64,000 nt of DNA from Hetaerina americana (GCA_022747635.1 JAKTNV010000001.1:22937490-23001489); one strand, 5' to 3'; numbered from the stretch's first letter, positions 35,356 to 47,345 are shown. Notes: generated by a model from the sequence alone, not told the origin. Numbers and translations are program-made.

Positions 35356-36834
35356 TTATATACATATAATATACGTTCATCATCTCTCCTCAGAGTTGTT
35401 AAATATAAATATAGCGATGAAAGATATGTAAGAAACATCAATTTCCACGCCGAATAGGCCGCAGTATCGAATGCTTGTGAGCATTTAGGCCAACACAGAA
35501 AGAATTTAAGCGAGGGATGACGAAATATAGAGGAATCGAGGTCGGTCCACGCAGAACTTTTCAAAGAGAGGGGATTAGGAAACCTGGGATACCTGAGGTA
35601 CCTCGAACCCCATGCTTGATACTAGATTAAACTTGTTACAATGATCAACCAAATGAGTTTACATACGAGTTAATGTAAATAATCCGTAAGTCCCCCATTA
35701 CAACGGTGGATCAGACAATAGTGAAAACGTTGGGAAAATAGGCCTTCGATTCGACAGATTAAAATTTTACTTTTTCCTTCCCTTTCAGATTTCAGGACTA
35801 AACCATCAAGAAAGCGAGACACTGTTAAATGAATTGATTTCCCCTCCCTCTCCTGCATAGATTCTAGAGTAAAACTTAAATGGCTGGTTTCACAACACCC
35901 TTTCTCTTACACTACAGCGTCTCACCGCGGATTGTTGTGCAGCAGTAGAATTTTGTCTCCCAAGTATTATGAAAGCCACTGTATATGAGAAAAATCATAA
36001 ATCTGTGATTTTAGGCACACTACTATCAAGTGTAAAACATTTTCTCCGTCCTTTGGAGATCAAGCTAGAAATAGGTGGGAAGACTACCAAAAAAATTATT
36101 TTTTTCATCTAGAATTCCCACGTGAATGTTCAACTATTACAAAATCGAGATGGATACGGTGTTTTTCCAAGTTTAATATTCAAAGACATGTTGTCGTATA
36201 AATAGTATTCAATTAGAAATTGAGAATTCCATACTCTTCGGAGAGAAAGATATAACACCGCAAACTACACTACGGACGAAAAGAGACAATAGAAGGGAAG
36301 AATTGGATTATAATGCCTTAAAAAAATTTAAACAGCGCCTACATGTATGTCATAGTTTTATTTTAAACCAACTAACAGTTCTCATAACTTGAGCGTTTAT
36401 TGTACATAACATGTAGTCAAGGGACATAATTAAATTGAAAGATAATGTGAATGTTATATATATTATTTTCTATGAATCAAAAAGATATCGGGGCAATTTA
36501 TTTGAAGCAAGTTAAGTGTCGAATTAAGCGTGCTAATTCGAGTAGAAAAATGTCATCCTGGATTTTACTAACCGAAGAATATTGCATAAAAAATGCAGAA
36601 TTTACTGTAAATTTAAATTTAAAAAGTTCTTAACTATCATAATAAGACGATTAAAGAACTGGTTAATACCATTAAAAAAGGGTGTTTATGACATAGGTTT
36701 ATTGAGCTGAATAACGTAATACTTTCATTATTACCGACAAATTTAAAACTTCTCCAGACAACAAGTTTAGTAGAAAGGAGGCTGGAAAGTTTGTCCTTGA
36801 TTTAGAAGAGGACATTGAAAGCGGGGGGTAATAG
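35356..36834. other. AT-rich non-coding stretch
   Basis: Nothing recognised. Confidence 0.5.
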
Positions 36835-36902
36835 GTCACGGGTGGTGACCTAACACCCCCGCCACACGCCCTCGCGGGGTATTATGCAGATGTAGATTTG
36901 TA
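36835..36902 (+). mobile_element. CR1/Jockey-like LINE 3' terminus
   Basis: GGGTGGTGACCTAACACCCC, GCCACACGCCCTCGCGGGGT, then TGCAGATGTAGA. This is close to the inverse of the 47.75 kb copy. Only the last 60-70 bases of the element are recognisable. Confidence 0.6.
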
Positions 36903-37444
36903 TGAGGGTTCGTAGGTTAACATTTTTTCTCCCTTCTTTAAATTTTGTATCAACCAATTTCCGAACCTAAAAATGTTGGCAGTAACTTCAAAGGGGTATA
37001 TAAAACATACACATGCAAAATTAAATTTTTGCAGTAGTTTCTGTGCATAAACCTTTCCGTTTATCTCAATAAAATCAAAACGTTTGCGAGTAGACCTCAA
37101 TTTACAAGTACATCAGTGGAATATGAGGATTTTACTGCTTTCGATTTAAAGTGAGTTTTCGAAGGTTAATTAAGATAGGCGCATATGCCCACCGTGTTGT
37201 AATTTAACGGCGTATTTCTCTTGTCTTAATATCCTTATTATACATTTGATTACAGTTTATCTGAATCGATATTATACATCCCGGGTCCTTCGATCAAGGG
37301 TGAATAAATGGGACGAGAGGTTGAATGAAAGAGTTCACACAATGCCCTCCATAAGTGATTTTTTCCAATATCTCAACTCGCTGCAAGTACAAATATCGCG
37401 ACAGTAAATGTTCCTTACTTCAGAAGAAACTCATGCTTTTCAAG
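36903..37444. other. AT-rich non-coding stretch
   Basis: Nothing recognised. Confidence 0.5.
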
Positions 37445-37538
37445 ACTTTTCAAGCCAATAAAAATTTTGAAATATATATATATATATTTTTATTGAAATA
37501 TATATATATATATTTCAAAATTTTTATTGGCTTGAAAA

Positions 37539-37540
<2 letters not shown>
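37445..37540. repeat. 96-bp palindrome with 40-base arms
   Basis: Arm 37445-37484 (starting ACTTTTCAAGCCAATAAAAA) is the exact inverse of 37501-37540. The arms end in TA runs and flank a short T-rich spacer. The right arm leads straight into a long (TA)n. Such a structure could arise by fold-back synthesis at a TA cruciform. Confidence 0.9.

Positions 37541-37630
<90 letters not shown>
37541..37630. repeat. (TA)n microsatellite
   Basis: Pure TA run of about 86 bases abutting the palindrome. Confidence 0.97.
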
Positions 37631-37633
<3 letters not shown>

Positions 37634-37749
37634 TAAAATATCTCATTTAATAAATATTGGACGATAGTAATTTCAATAGATAATAAATAGTTGTAATTAT
37701 TATGATTGACCAGAAACTGAAGATTGGGCAAATGATTACTCTGGGCATT

Positions 37750-38345
37750 ACTCCCTGATCAGATTGGGATCAGGAGGGGGAGAGGACCGTATATGCCGGG
37801 ACACATGGCAGTAATGAAGTCACTAATAAAGGGGAACATTGAATGAAATCCGGATTTATTTGTCTATTTTGTAGATTTCGAAAAGGTGTTTGATAGGATG
37901 AATTAGGTAGAATCAATGAATGCATTGCAGAAAATAGGAAGATTCCGGAATAGGAGATTCCGCAACCTGTACATGCCACGGACCACTCAGGTATAACTGG
38001 CGGATGGAGAGTCCGTATGGGTAGTGTTGGGAAGAGGAGTAAGGCAGGTGTGCCCTGTGCTATTTAGCGTATACATATATGTAGCGGAATTAATGTAAAA
38101 TTTGGTGGAAAATCCAGCCAACTTGTAAGTATTGCTGAGCGCAATGGAAGGTCAGTGCGATAGGTATTGGGTGAGAATAAATATAAACAAAACAAATATT
38201 ATGCAGTTTTTCAAAAAGAAAAAGGCTAAGCTAAATGTTAAAATAGGAAGCAAAAGCTGGAGCAGGTGGAACAGTTTACATATCTTGGAAGTGTTGTGGA
38301 CCAAAATGGTGAAATTACCAATGCTACTCAAAAAAGCGAATACAT
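37750..38345 (+). pseudogene. RTE-like LINE reverse transcriptase fragment
   Basis: In shifted frames: FVDFEKVFDRMN (motif A with the first catalytic aspartate), then a GVRQVCPVLFSVYI-like segment (motif B), then RYWVRININKTNIMQFFKKK (motif D/E region). The FADD box is deleted between about 38095 and 38125. It contains many stops. The downstream continuation may be the fragment at 39.49 kb, with about 1.1 kb of other sequence in between. Confidence 0.75.
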
Positions 38346-39489
38346 TTATTATACGTAAATAATCACAGGGGTGACGCTGGGAAAAAATACCAAAATAAAA
38401 GTATACAACTAAGAGTATGTGTTGCCAAGGGTAAAAGGTTTTTTATTTTAATTGACATCGTTATATTTACGAATCAGCAAACATTAGACCTGACTGCTGT
38501 TCTGCCACATGCGTGTGTTTTGTGCATTAGTATACATTTAAGAAATTAAGCAGCCCGAAAGAATTAATTCGCAGATGATCACAAGACAAGTTTTTTTTCT
38601 ACCTTGACCAGTGTTCTCCACTCATCAAAACAACAAAAGTTGTCTCCTTGATATGCTTTTAACTTGAGCTTAATAAGAGGGAAATGGAGTCGTACTTTTA
38701 CCTTCGAAGGATCCATCAACCAAATTTATTCTCGGTCGAGGCATTCTTAAGCGTAAATCATGAATTCGACGTCCACTCAATTTCAGTTGCTGTCTCACGA
38801 CGGCCTTATTACTTCCTCCCCCGTCCTTCCACCAACTTTTCCTTCTTTTTTCAGTTCGTGCATAAAATGACGTGGGGTGGGCATCCATACCGGCTCTCCT
38901 GCCCCAATTCTCGATACACTCGCGAATATTAATCGCTGCACTGATAAATAACATCCGAGAGCTGCTGCACTTGGTTTACTCGCCGTCTCAAGGCCATCGA
39001 TTCCTTCGAATCGATGTTTATTCACTCGGGCAGCTGTGCTTTACGATTGATGATCGTTTTTGTTTACATTTTCTCCGTTTCGTTTCTTTGGTGACTAAGC
39101 ACTTGCGTTTCTTCCTTCTCAGTTTCCTTTAGACAGCTCGTCCGATCCGTCGCGTCCAGGAAACAAATAGTAAATTTCATCATCTCGAATTGTATGACAA
39201 GTAAAAAGTGAAGATTCATTGAAAGGTTATATAAACGAGTTCAAGATTCTACTTCAATATATTTCACAAAAAACTCCATCAAATTTGCCAAGGTCCATTT
39301 AAAAGTAAGTTAAAACTTAGAGCAAAGTTTTCTTGCTTCAAGTTCCTCCTAATGTACATTCAATAATCCATTTCTTCAATGTTTATCCGCTTTAATTGCT
39401 TATGAATTGAACTCGACCTATTAACATCACTGTTCGTTTCATCTCTCAGCTGGATATCTCATGAAATAGTGTTCCAATTAAATACATAA
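38346..39489. other. Unassigned sequence between two LINE fragments
   Basis: The LINE reading stops near 38345 (before the RRRIALGKEAF region) and resumes at 39490 (at GKEAFKRS). The intervening 1.1 kb could be a later insertion, but no inverted ends or target duplication could be found. Part of it (38860-39130) is slightly GC-richer; nothing is recognised. Confidence 0.4.
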
Positions 39490-40010
39490 CCATTTGGGCA
39501 AAGAGGCTTTTAAAAGGAGTAATTGATGACAGGGGCGTTGAGTAAGGAGGTTAAGAAAAGACAACTGAAAACGCTTATACGAAGCGTGGTATTTTGCTGC
39601 ACGGAAACGTAGTTGTTGAGGAAATATAACAGGCGTAGATTGATGAATTTTGAGACATGGGTGTGGAGAAGAATGGAAAATGTGAATTATAATAAAAGGA
39701 AAAATAAAATAGTAAAATGCATAATGAAAATGGAGGAGAAAGCGTTTTAGGGTGATTTCCAAAGGAGGCAGGAAAGGTGAATACAGAGGCATTTTGATCG
39801 GGGATAGAATGTTGAAGGTTGTTATATAGTGGGGAGAACGATAAGTAAAGGAGGAAGGGGAGGAATTGGATGGACTTGTGTGGTGAAATTGAAAAAGGAT
39901 TTATTGTAGTGTGGAGTATTAGATTTTATCTGGTCAGGCAGAACTAAGACATGTCAGAGGGTACAGTCTATGTCTATCCAAAACCTACCCCAAAGCAATA
40001 GCTTGCAAAA
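39490..40010 (+). pseudogene. RTE-like LINE, C-terminal ORF and 3' end
   Basis: Shifted frames give GKEAFKRSN, MTGALSKEVKKRQLKTLIRS, then FETWVWRRMENVNY. The 3' end has AACCTACCCCAAAGCAATAG, a diverged form of the LINE 3' terminal string. A (TATG)n/(TA)n run follows. Confidence 0.7.
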
Positions 40011-40047
40011 TATGTATGTATGTATACATATGCATGTTTATAGAAAT

Positions 40048-40096
<49 letters not shown>
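40011..40096. repeat. (TATG)n/(TA)n microsatellite
   Basis: ATGT units grade into TA units directly after the LINE 3' end. Confidence 0.9.
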
Positions 40097-40098
<2 letters not shown>

Positions 40099-40459
40099 AA
40101 AACACACTCAAACTCACACACTTTTAAGTAAAAACACACTCACACAAAAGACTCATTGACAACTGCCTGTTACTGAAAATCTTTAAACTACTTACTTACA
40201 TGTGTTAAACTTTCATTCGAACATTTATGTACGGAAAGATGCAGCGACACATTAAGAAGAGAGAGAGTTAAATTTCATATTCTGACCATTTGAAATTTTG
40301 AATCCTTCACCAAAGTCGTAAGAAACACAACTTGTTAAGGAAGTACGTCGAACTAAGAATAATTTGACCGCAAATACTTATATAGTCAAGGACCATGTGC
40401 TTAGAAATAATTAATTATCAGGATAAAGCATTCGTTGTAGTGAATTGATCCATTGGAAC
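40097..40459. other. AT-rich non-coding stretch
   Basis: Nothing recognised apart from a CA-rich part near 40100-40145. Confidence 0.5.
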
Positions 40460-40790
40460 AGCAAAACCTGAGATGATTCGGATATCTTCGAAACAAAGTG
40501 CTGGAGGCGAATTCTGAAGATTTGAAAAGACGAAAATAAAAAAAAGTAGTATGCAGGAGAGGAGAGGGGGAAATACCGTATGGTGGAGACGATAAGGAAA
40601 AGAAGAACCGGATGGGTTGAGCACACGTTGAGATATAATGGATTTTTATGAATGCAACAGACGGGAAGGCACCGCAAGTAAGATACAGGAACAAATACAG
40701 GTAGGGCCAAGTGAATAAGGAAGTTGGGGGGATGAAATGTGACGGAGGGATTAGCCATCAGGAAGGAATAATCAGAGAATTTCTGTTGAC
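40460..40790 (+). pseudogene. Second RTE-like LINE lineage, C-terminal fragment
   Basis: In shifted frames: ...WRRILKI-like start, ETIRKRRTGWVEHTLRY, then GKAPQVRYRNKYR. This is the C-terminal zinc-knuckle-free tail of RTE-type ORF2 proteins and differs from the copy at 23.8 kb. It is decayed. Confidence 0.5.
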
Positions 40791-40898
40791 CAATACCCGA
40801 GTTGAAATAGTAATGACTACTTTGATACTAATCGCGTCAAAATAATGCTTTCTCATCCATTGAGGATAAGAGTTCACCTAAAGCAGCGTAACTCTTGA

Positions 40899-41591
40899 GT
40901 ATTTTTTATTCCTTTGGAAGAAATGGAGTTTTTCTTTCGGAAGTACTTCCTAAGATACACATCGATTCCCCACTCAGAATGTCTCTCCGCTCTCAAACAT
41001 TACCTCTCCCAACGCCCTGAGCCACACATACCCAGCACAGATTTTCTCCTTAGTCTTTCCGAGTTCATCCTCACCCGCAACTCCTTTTCCTTTAACGACA
41101 AATTCTTCTTACAAATCAAGGGCTGTGCCATGGGTAGCAGGTTCAGCCCATCCTATGCAAACCTCTTTCTTGGTCTCGCAGAGAAGAAATTCCTGTCAAA
41201 ACAACCACTGAAACCTCTATTGTGGCTCAGATACATCGATGATATCTTCCTCCTCTGGCCACATGGCACCGATTCCCTGAAAGCTTTCATTTCCGACCTC
41301 AATGCTTCGTCCTCTATTTCCTTCAGTTCTACAGTTTCCTCCTCCCAAATCACCTTCCTGGATGTAAATGTTACATTAAGAAACCAAACATTTCACACCT
41401 CTGTACATATTAAACCCACAAACAAACAGCAATACTTACACTACAATAGTTGCCACCCATATCACACAAAACGCTCCATTCCTTACTCCCTATCCACAAG
41501 AGGACACAGAATTTGTAGTGACCCTGATTCCCTTGATAATTTCCTTTCAAGTCTACACTGTTCCCTCCTCAAACGAGGTTATCCCTCCTGA
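40899..41591 (+). pseudogene. Penelope-like reverse transcriptase domain (truncated)
   Basis: The frame opens at 40899 without a convincing start. YTSIPHSECLSAL is the second half of motif A, so the first catalytic aspartate just upstream is lost. FSFNDKFFLQIKGCAMGSRF and SPSYANLFLG form motif B, and LLWLRYIDDIFLLW is motif C with its two catalytic aspartates. ITFLDVNVTL and CHPYHTKRSIPYS follow, and then SLLKRGYPS and a TGA at 41589-41591. Penelope-like polymerases are related to telomerase. The GIY-YIG domain lies downstream in another frame, so this copy is inactive. Confidence 0.9.
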
Positions 41592-41664
41592 ACAAATGAA
41601 TCCGAAAACATGCGTACACTCCCAAACCTTCCTCCACCGTGGAACCCCACCCTCTCTCAATTTG

Positions 41665-42286
41665 CACAACATACTTCCCGGGCTTAGAATCTCTACGATC
41701 AATCCTAAAAGACCTCTACCCTATACTAAAAAATCATAATGCCACCGCCAACCTTTTTCCCAAATGCCCCTCAGTTACTTTCAAACGCCCCGCCAACCTA
41801 TCCGATCTCCTCAAATCAACCAATCCACTCCTTAAATCCCCAACCCGTCCTAAAACCACTCCCACGCCATGCAATAAACCCAGATGCAAAACATGCCCTA
41901 TTTTCAAAACCAAAATCCCATCCCTCTCCCACCCGCTTTTTAACTCTCTCCCACCAATTCCCTCCTCTACTTGCACATCTAGCAATGTAGTGTACCTTCT
42001 GAAGTGCCAACTTTGCCCTGCCTATTATATTGGGCAGTGCACCACACCCCTCAATATCAGAATCAACAACCACCGAGCCTCATGCAAAAACTCTTCCTTA
42101 ATTGATATGCTCCCTATCCCCAAACACGCCTCCGAACACAACACTCCCTTTGATAAATGCTATAGTGTATCCATCATAGCATCCCTCCCACCCTCTGATC
42201 CTCCACTGAAACTGAAAACATTAGAGCAATCCTTCATCTGGCTCTTGGAGTCCTGGAATTGGCCAGGATTCAATATTAGGCATTAA
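41665..42286 (+). pseudogene. Penelope-like linker and GIY-YIG endonuclease domain
   Basis: In a frame shifted from the reverse transcriptase: YFPGLESLRSILKDLYPIL, then a linker with CNKPRCKTCPIF (the cysteine motif seen before the endonuclease in this class), then SSNVVYLLKCQLCPAYYIGQ, the GIY-YIG core in its usual Penelope variant. LNIRINNHRASC, KHASEHNTPFDKC and TLEQSFIWLLESW, with a likely metal-binding glutamate, complete the nuclease. The frame ends at 42284-42286. This nuclease nicks target DNA in place of an AP endonuclease. Confidence 0.9.
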
Positions 42287-42449
42287 TTACACTGATCCAA
42301 TTATATTTTCATCCCTCTTCCACCCCCATCACCTTCTACATTTTCCCCACCCTTCTAATGCTGCCCCTCCAAACCCGTTCCTTCGGAATTATCTCCCCAC
42401 CTTCCCCTTCCATCCATCGCTCCAGCCCTCGTATTCCCTTCAGAACTGT

Positions 42450-42545
42450 CCCTCTCTTCCTTGATAAAGGTGGTCACGACCACCGAAAATTCGAAAAGTA
42501 GTGAGTCTCTTTTTTTGTGTGTTTCTGTGTTTTTGTCTGTGTCCA
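42450..42545 (+). other. Penelope-like 3' terminal module with hammerhead-like hairpin
   Basis: TTGATAAA, then a perfect hairpin GGTGGTCACGACCACC, then GAAAATTCG, then GTGAGTCTCTTTTTTTGTGT. The TGAxxA box, stem and GAAA box are arranged as in a hammerhead ribozyme, although the core departs from the strict CTGANGA consensus. Penelope-like elements are known to carry hammerhead motifs at their ends. The same order occurs at 14.5, 53.0, 54.2, 54.4 and 55.0 kb. Confidence 0.5.
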
Positions 42546-42564
42546 CTAGTGCTAAGTGTTATAC

Positions 42565-42565
<1 letters not shown>

Positions 42566-42650
<85 letters not shown>

Positions 42651-42671
42651 CATACATACATATATATATAA
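42566..42671. repeat. (TA)n microsatellite
   Basis: Pure TA run of about 80 bases, then CATA units, directly following the Penelope-like 3' end. Confidence 0.97.
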
Positions 42672-43149
42672 TATATACGAATGTACTTATTTTTAGCCTA
42701 AACTAATGTATTTATTTATATTTGAGGTGGAGGAACCTGTTTACGCGCTCTATTGACCAGATTTCGGGATATTTATTAATCTAAATCCCCCCCGACCTGG
42801 TTATTAAGATTACAACAGTTACTTATACTTACAGTACTTGTGCAATAATGAGCAATGCTAATAATCTATCTAATGAAATATCTCCAAAGATTTATCTTTT
42901 AATCGTAAATAATAAAAAATTGAGGCCCAATTCACAAAAATGTACCTCATGATGGGAAATAAAGCGTGTATACCAAGGGAAACTACGATTTTTTTGAAGA
43001 ACCTATCGACAAATTAAGGAGAGAAGAATGTGATTGATAGTGGAATTTATATTTACCACTCCTGAAAAAACCATGGGGTAAAAATCTTTAATGTCCATGT
43101 ACTTGAAATTATTTTTTTTTCAGGTTCACACCTGTCCGTCTTCATTATT
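42672..43149. other. AT-rich non-coding stretch
   Basis: Nothing recognised. Confidence 0.5.
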
Positions 43150-43500
43150 TCATTTGGTAGTCTACCATTTTAGATAGGTTTATGGATGGAAGCAAAATTA
43201 ACACTAGTGCGTTTCTTTTAGCCTCTCCCAAATCAAATGTCGGCACCCTATATTATAATAAACCCTTTTTCAATTTCTCACACTTCCTTCCTCCGTTCAT
43301 TCTGTTCAACATATACCTATCCTATTCCTGCGCCTTCCTCGCATTTTTAACCATCTCCCCTCTATATTTCACACCATTCTTCAGAATTCCATCCCCAATC
43401 AATAAGGTCTACATTCACCTTTCTTATCTCATTTGGATTTCTCCCAGGAATCTTCTCTTTTCCCAACTCATCATGTCTAGTACCTCTCCTTGCTCAAATA
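43150..43500 (-). pseudogene. RTE-like LINE, 3' fragment
   Basis: On the minus strand: a run resembling REIQMR...VNVDLIDWGWNSEEW-type C-terminal sequence and the MVKNARKAQE region, ending in the 3' string CTAAAATGGTAGACTACC (43151-43168 inverted). It is heavily decayed. Identification rests on the pattern shared with the copies at 23.8 and 53.2 kb. Confidence 0.5.
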
Positions 43501-45114
43501 GGTATCGTAATTATGCACGTGTACCCTCGGAGTTAATTCTTGTTTTATTACGTATTGCTACTCATTCTCATCAATTCTCTCTGAAGCGCAATGCACACAA
43601 AATGCTTCATTAATTTATATTATGCGTAATTAAATGTAAATAGTTCCGTCCTTCGGGTCCAACCATTAAAACAGACGGATCTTTAACTGTGAGTTCTCCA
43701 TAGGAGGAAGCTTGATAGTAAGTAATCACAGGTGTGAAAAGAGTGCTATAAAAAAGTAAAGCCTCAGTTACTCCTCTTATCGTAAGTGTTGACATGTATT
43801 AGTTACATTTCAAAATTAACTCCTGGAAGTTACAAGTAGGTTACATAAGAGGTTTGATAAACTTTTAAAATCAGGTCGTAAGGTGATGAGTTCATTGTGA
43901 GAATACGAGAATACTTGTACATTTCAATATTCTTTCTAAGCGTGAATTTTACCTTTCAAGGGAGGTCTTCGTATTTGAATTCGGATTACCGGAGATATCG
44001 CTAGCTGATAAATTAGGCTACATGCATAGATTCAGTGATTTAAGTTTTTTTTTACTCCTATTTTACAGGTTTTGTGGAATTTAATGGTTTTGGAGATCAC
44101 TGGTTTTGAAACTTTTGGCTTCAATTACAGGTACTGCTCGACTTCCAAAATCAGAAAAGAATTCTCTGCCGATTCCTATTTTGAATGAACAGCGTGAGGT
44201 ATAAACGAAAAGGTTTCCATTAACAAATGCCTAAGTCTGATAATTACAACTACAAAATACCAGTGGAGCAATCGTCATGGGTTACTTGATTAAACTCCAC
44301 CAATGGTAGTAATTCAACACACACAAATCCAAGAGCAAAAGTGATACTGTCACGGGAAATTCACGTCAATAGGAGAAATCTCTCCAAGGTACGTTTCTGT
44401 GTCAACATACCGAGTATATCGTATTAGAGGAGGAGGTAAGGTGACGAACGAGTGTGTAAGGTCATCACGTCGAAGGCTCAGAGAGATAAACGGCCTTGGA
44501 ATATTGCAACGGTAACTCTATCGCATATTGGGTGCCGTATGGAGAGATTCAACCGTCGCCAGTCTTCCCATCTGTCGGATGGAAAGCTGAAATGTGAAGG
44601 CACCTTTCATTAATAGCAGGATAATGTCGACACGAGATTTTTCTACAATACTATCAACCCTATTGTAGTCAAGAAGACGAAGTGAAACAAGCCGTTTAAT
44701 TTAACACCGTTCACTCATCATCCATCTTGTCCCATGGAAGACAATCCTAAGAGTTGGTCGACACACAAGCGACGACTCGGAAACGTTGGAAATTCACCGA
44801 CATTATCATAAGATTTGAACGTCGAAAAGGTTTCCCACGTTTTTCAAGGTCGCTTGTCTCCTCCATTAAACATTACGGCAAAATTTGCGGTAAATTTACC
44901 AGTCAGTGGTAAAATGGTAAGCTTGGCTTTTAAATCATTAACGTACATCGCTCAATAAGCCCTTAGAATATCAAAGAGATGGCTCTCGTAATATCGGAAA
45001 ATGTTTGCTTTCAGTAAGTCATATCTCTCACTAGACTGCTGTAAACGTTTCAGCTATATCCATCCCGTGGTATCATTTGAATAGTTAATTGAAGGAACGA
45101 ACTTTTGCTTATTC
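43501..45114. other. AT-rich non-coding stretch
   Basis: Nothing recognised. Confidence 0.5.
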
Positions 45115-45422
45115 ACAAAAATGGAAAAAAATGAGTTTCTTGCGGTGATTAAAGCCGCTTTCCACAACGAAAGAGGTCAAAGCCGAGTTGGACCAAGTTC
45201 CATGGCACATCTTCTCCTGTGTTTCCGACTGTTTAGAAATTGGAAAATGAACTGAAACATGGTCATACATCCACAAATGATGAACATCGTTCGGGACATC
45301 CAGTGGAAGTGGCTTCCTCCAAAGTGATTGAACAAACACACGATATGGTTTTGAATGATCACGTACATAGCAACGGTAGCAATGGGAGAAGCACGAGACA
45401 TGTAGTTGTTTATTTAAATTAG
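45115..45422 (+). pseudogene. Mariner transposase N-terminal relic
   Basis: Shifted frames read MEKNEFLAVIKAAF, then a KAELDQVPWHIF-like segment, then ELKHGHTSTNDEHRSGHPVE and KVIEQTHDMVLNDHVH. These match the DNA-binding half of a mariner lineage different from the other copies here. The catalytic half and inverted ends are not found. Confidence 0.75.
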
Positions 45423-47079
45423 TTACACGTGTTCGTGGATGTGGTGACACATTATTATAACATACGATTATAACAGCTCATGCTTTACAAATTTACGTGA
45501 TGTGTTTACCGTGAAAATTCAGCTGTTTATGGTACTTCTTAGTCTTACTGAGCATTTTAATTCATAAAAATTGTGTATATATTGACAGGTTTTAATGTAG
45601 CGACGAAATTTATCAGCTTTTATTGAAAGACATAGACTCTTTCGGTGGTTTTCCTTGAATCTTTCTTCACGAGTATCCTTAACCCAAGTCCAGCTACATT
45701 ACAACAGTACCTTCTTGGACGGAGTCGGAAGCGTAAATAGATTAACAGTTTCGAAAATTACTTCTATTCCGTGGCCAATTGGAGTTTTTCCGCGGGTATT
45801 ATTAATTTAGTTTTTCAAGTGTTTTCGCATAGATGAATACGCAATGACAATTACGAGTCATGAAGATAGTATCACAACCTAACAGAAGAGAATGTGTTCC
45901 ATTGAACAATAGTTAAGGTACTATGTTTGTTCGTTTTCTATAATGAATCATTAAGGAAAAAATACGTAAGAATTACAAGACATATATTTCTCATATTTCT
46001 TTCCATTTTGTCAACGCATGCTGGAAACATCAAAATAAATTGATTTATACGGAAGCATGGGGAGCAAAATATTTTTTCTGTCGATGGGGGTCGAAACAAT
46101 GCGCGAGATTGGGAGAAGTGAATATATCCCGCGGGATCACTTAGAAAGTGACAATGTCTACTTGACAACCTTCGGCATAAATCTTAGAATCACCCCCACG
46201 GTCTGTTACTTTGGTTTTCTTGATAGCCTCCTCTCCGTGAGTCATGCAACATTTTCAGAGTTCCTCAAACCCATTCTGCTCTTCTCTCAATGGCCTTTGT
46301 TGAAACCCTTTTCCCCAATGACGTTTGGCCAATCTAGTTTTCTTTTCTCTTCTGGATATTTTACAGTAATATGTACTCATAGTAGCGGTAATATATTCAC
46401 TCTCCCCCATTTCATCATCATGGATATTAAATATTAGGTATGTTCAAAAATTTCCAAAACCTCATGTAATATGGCGACAGCACGAAAAAGTAAAAAAAAT
46501 TATGGGTAAATTTTGCTGTGTATTCCCATTCTTTTTTACTAATCTCCTTTTGATTTCTATATCTAACTTTGGTTAATCATCGCCCAACGGCAGTTGTTTG
46601 CTCGTTTGAGTATCTTATGAGTCTTAAAATGTACGATATGGCTGATTACAATGACCAGCGATTTAACATTACATTTGTCTCCATGCTTAGAAAAAGAGTT
46701 TACAAATAATCAGGCATAAATGTTTATACCAGTATATGGTACTCTGTAGACGGCTTTAGAAACAATGTAATTTTTTCCTTATCCTTGACTAGTCTAATGA
46801 ATATACGCTTCTGCGCTCACAGATGCTTACCTAGATGGCCCTCAACGACCTCTGGTGACTGTCAAATTACGCAAAATAATGTTCCGGCAGTAATATCCAA
46901 TCCAATTGTGGCGTAAAGGGTTCTAATATTCGCTTTGAAGTTCGTTAAATAGCAGAAATAACATTTACATATATCGAAAGGTTTGCACAGTAGTATTTTT
47001 GCCTTCAAATTATAATTAAATTAGGGTTGCTGTTAAGCTTGTGCTACAACTTCTGACTCAGGATTATATGAAACCCAGC
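45423..47079. other. AT-rich non-coding stretch
   Basis: A 126-codon frame at 46057-46437 has no recognisable domain and is probably accidental. The rest holds nothing recognised. Confidence 0.45.
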
Positions 47080-47345
47080 TCACGTATTCTAGCTGCCTTG
47101 GCAACTTCTGGGGAAAACCTACGTGACCACGCTTCATCTTGCTCACATGACCTGACTCCAGCGTACTTCCACCTTATTTTTCCAAACTAAAACTTACGAT
47201 TCAAAAGAATAGCAATATCAGATGTTTGAAGAGATTAAGATAATATCTCATGATGCCCTATGCGCGATTTTGAAAGAGGGTCGTCTCCAGAAAGGCTGTT
47301 TCCAGGAGATGGCAATGGCTGTGGGAGCGGTGCGCCTATTCAGGG
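47080..47345 (+). pseudogene. Mariner transposase C-terminal relic
   Basis: In shifted frames: HDLTPAYFHLIFPN (the SPDLAPxDFxLF motif with the catalytic aspartate changed to tyrosine), then RWQWLWERCAYSGKDYSKGD, the typical mariner C-terminus (WERC...GDYFEGD). It has many stops. It may pair with the N-terminal relic at 45.1 kb only if 1.7 kb intervened, which is not supported. Confidence 0.65.

Larger units (their letters stand above)
40899..42565 (+). mobile_element. Penelope-like retroelement, 5'-truncated
   Basis: The element has a reverse transcriptase followed by a GIY-YIG endonuclease, the defining order of Penelope-like elements. It starts inside motif A of the reverse transcriptase and runs to a 3' end with a hairpin module (42450-42545) and a (TA)n tract. 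No target duplication was found. Coding is fairly well kept apart from one stop and a frameshift near 41590-41680. Upstream lies an unrelated LINE fragment. Confidence 0.9.

Noticed and set aside
46057..46437. 126-codon frame
   Set aside because: No recognisable motif and no supporting signals.
45115..47345. One mariner split between the N-terminal relic at 45.1 kb and the C-terminal relic at 47.1 kb
   Set aside because: The spacing is about 1.7 kb with no middle part and no inverted ends, so two separate relics are more likely.
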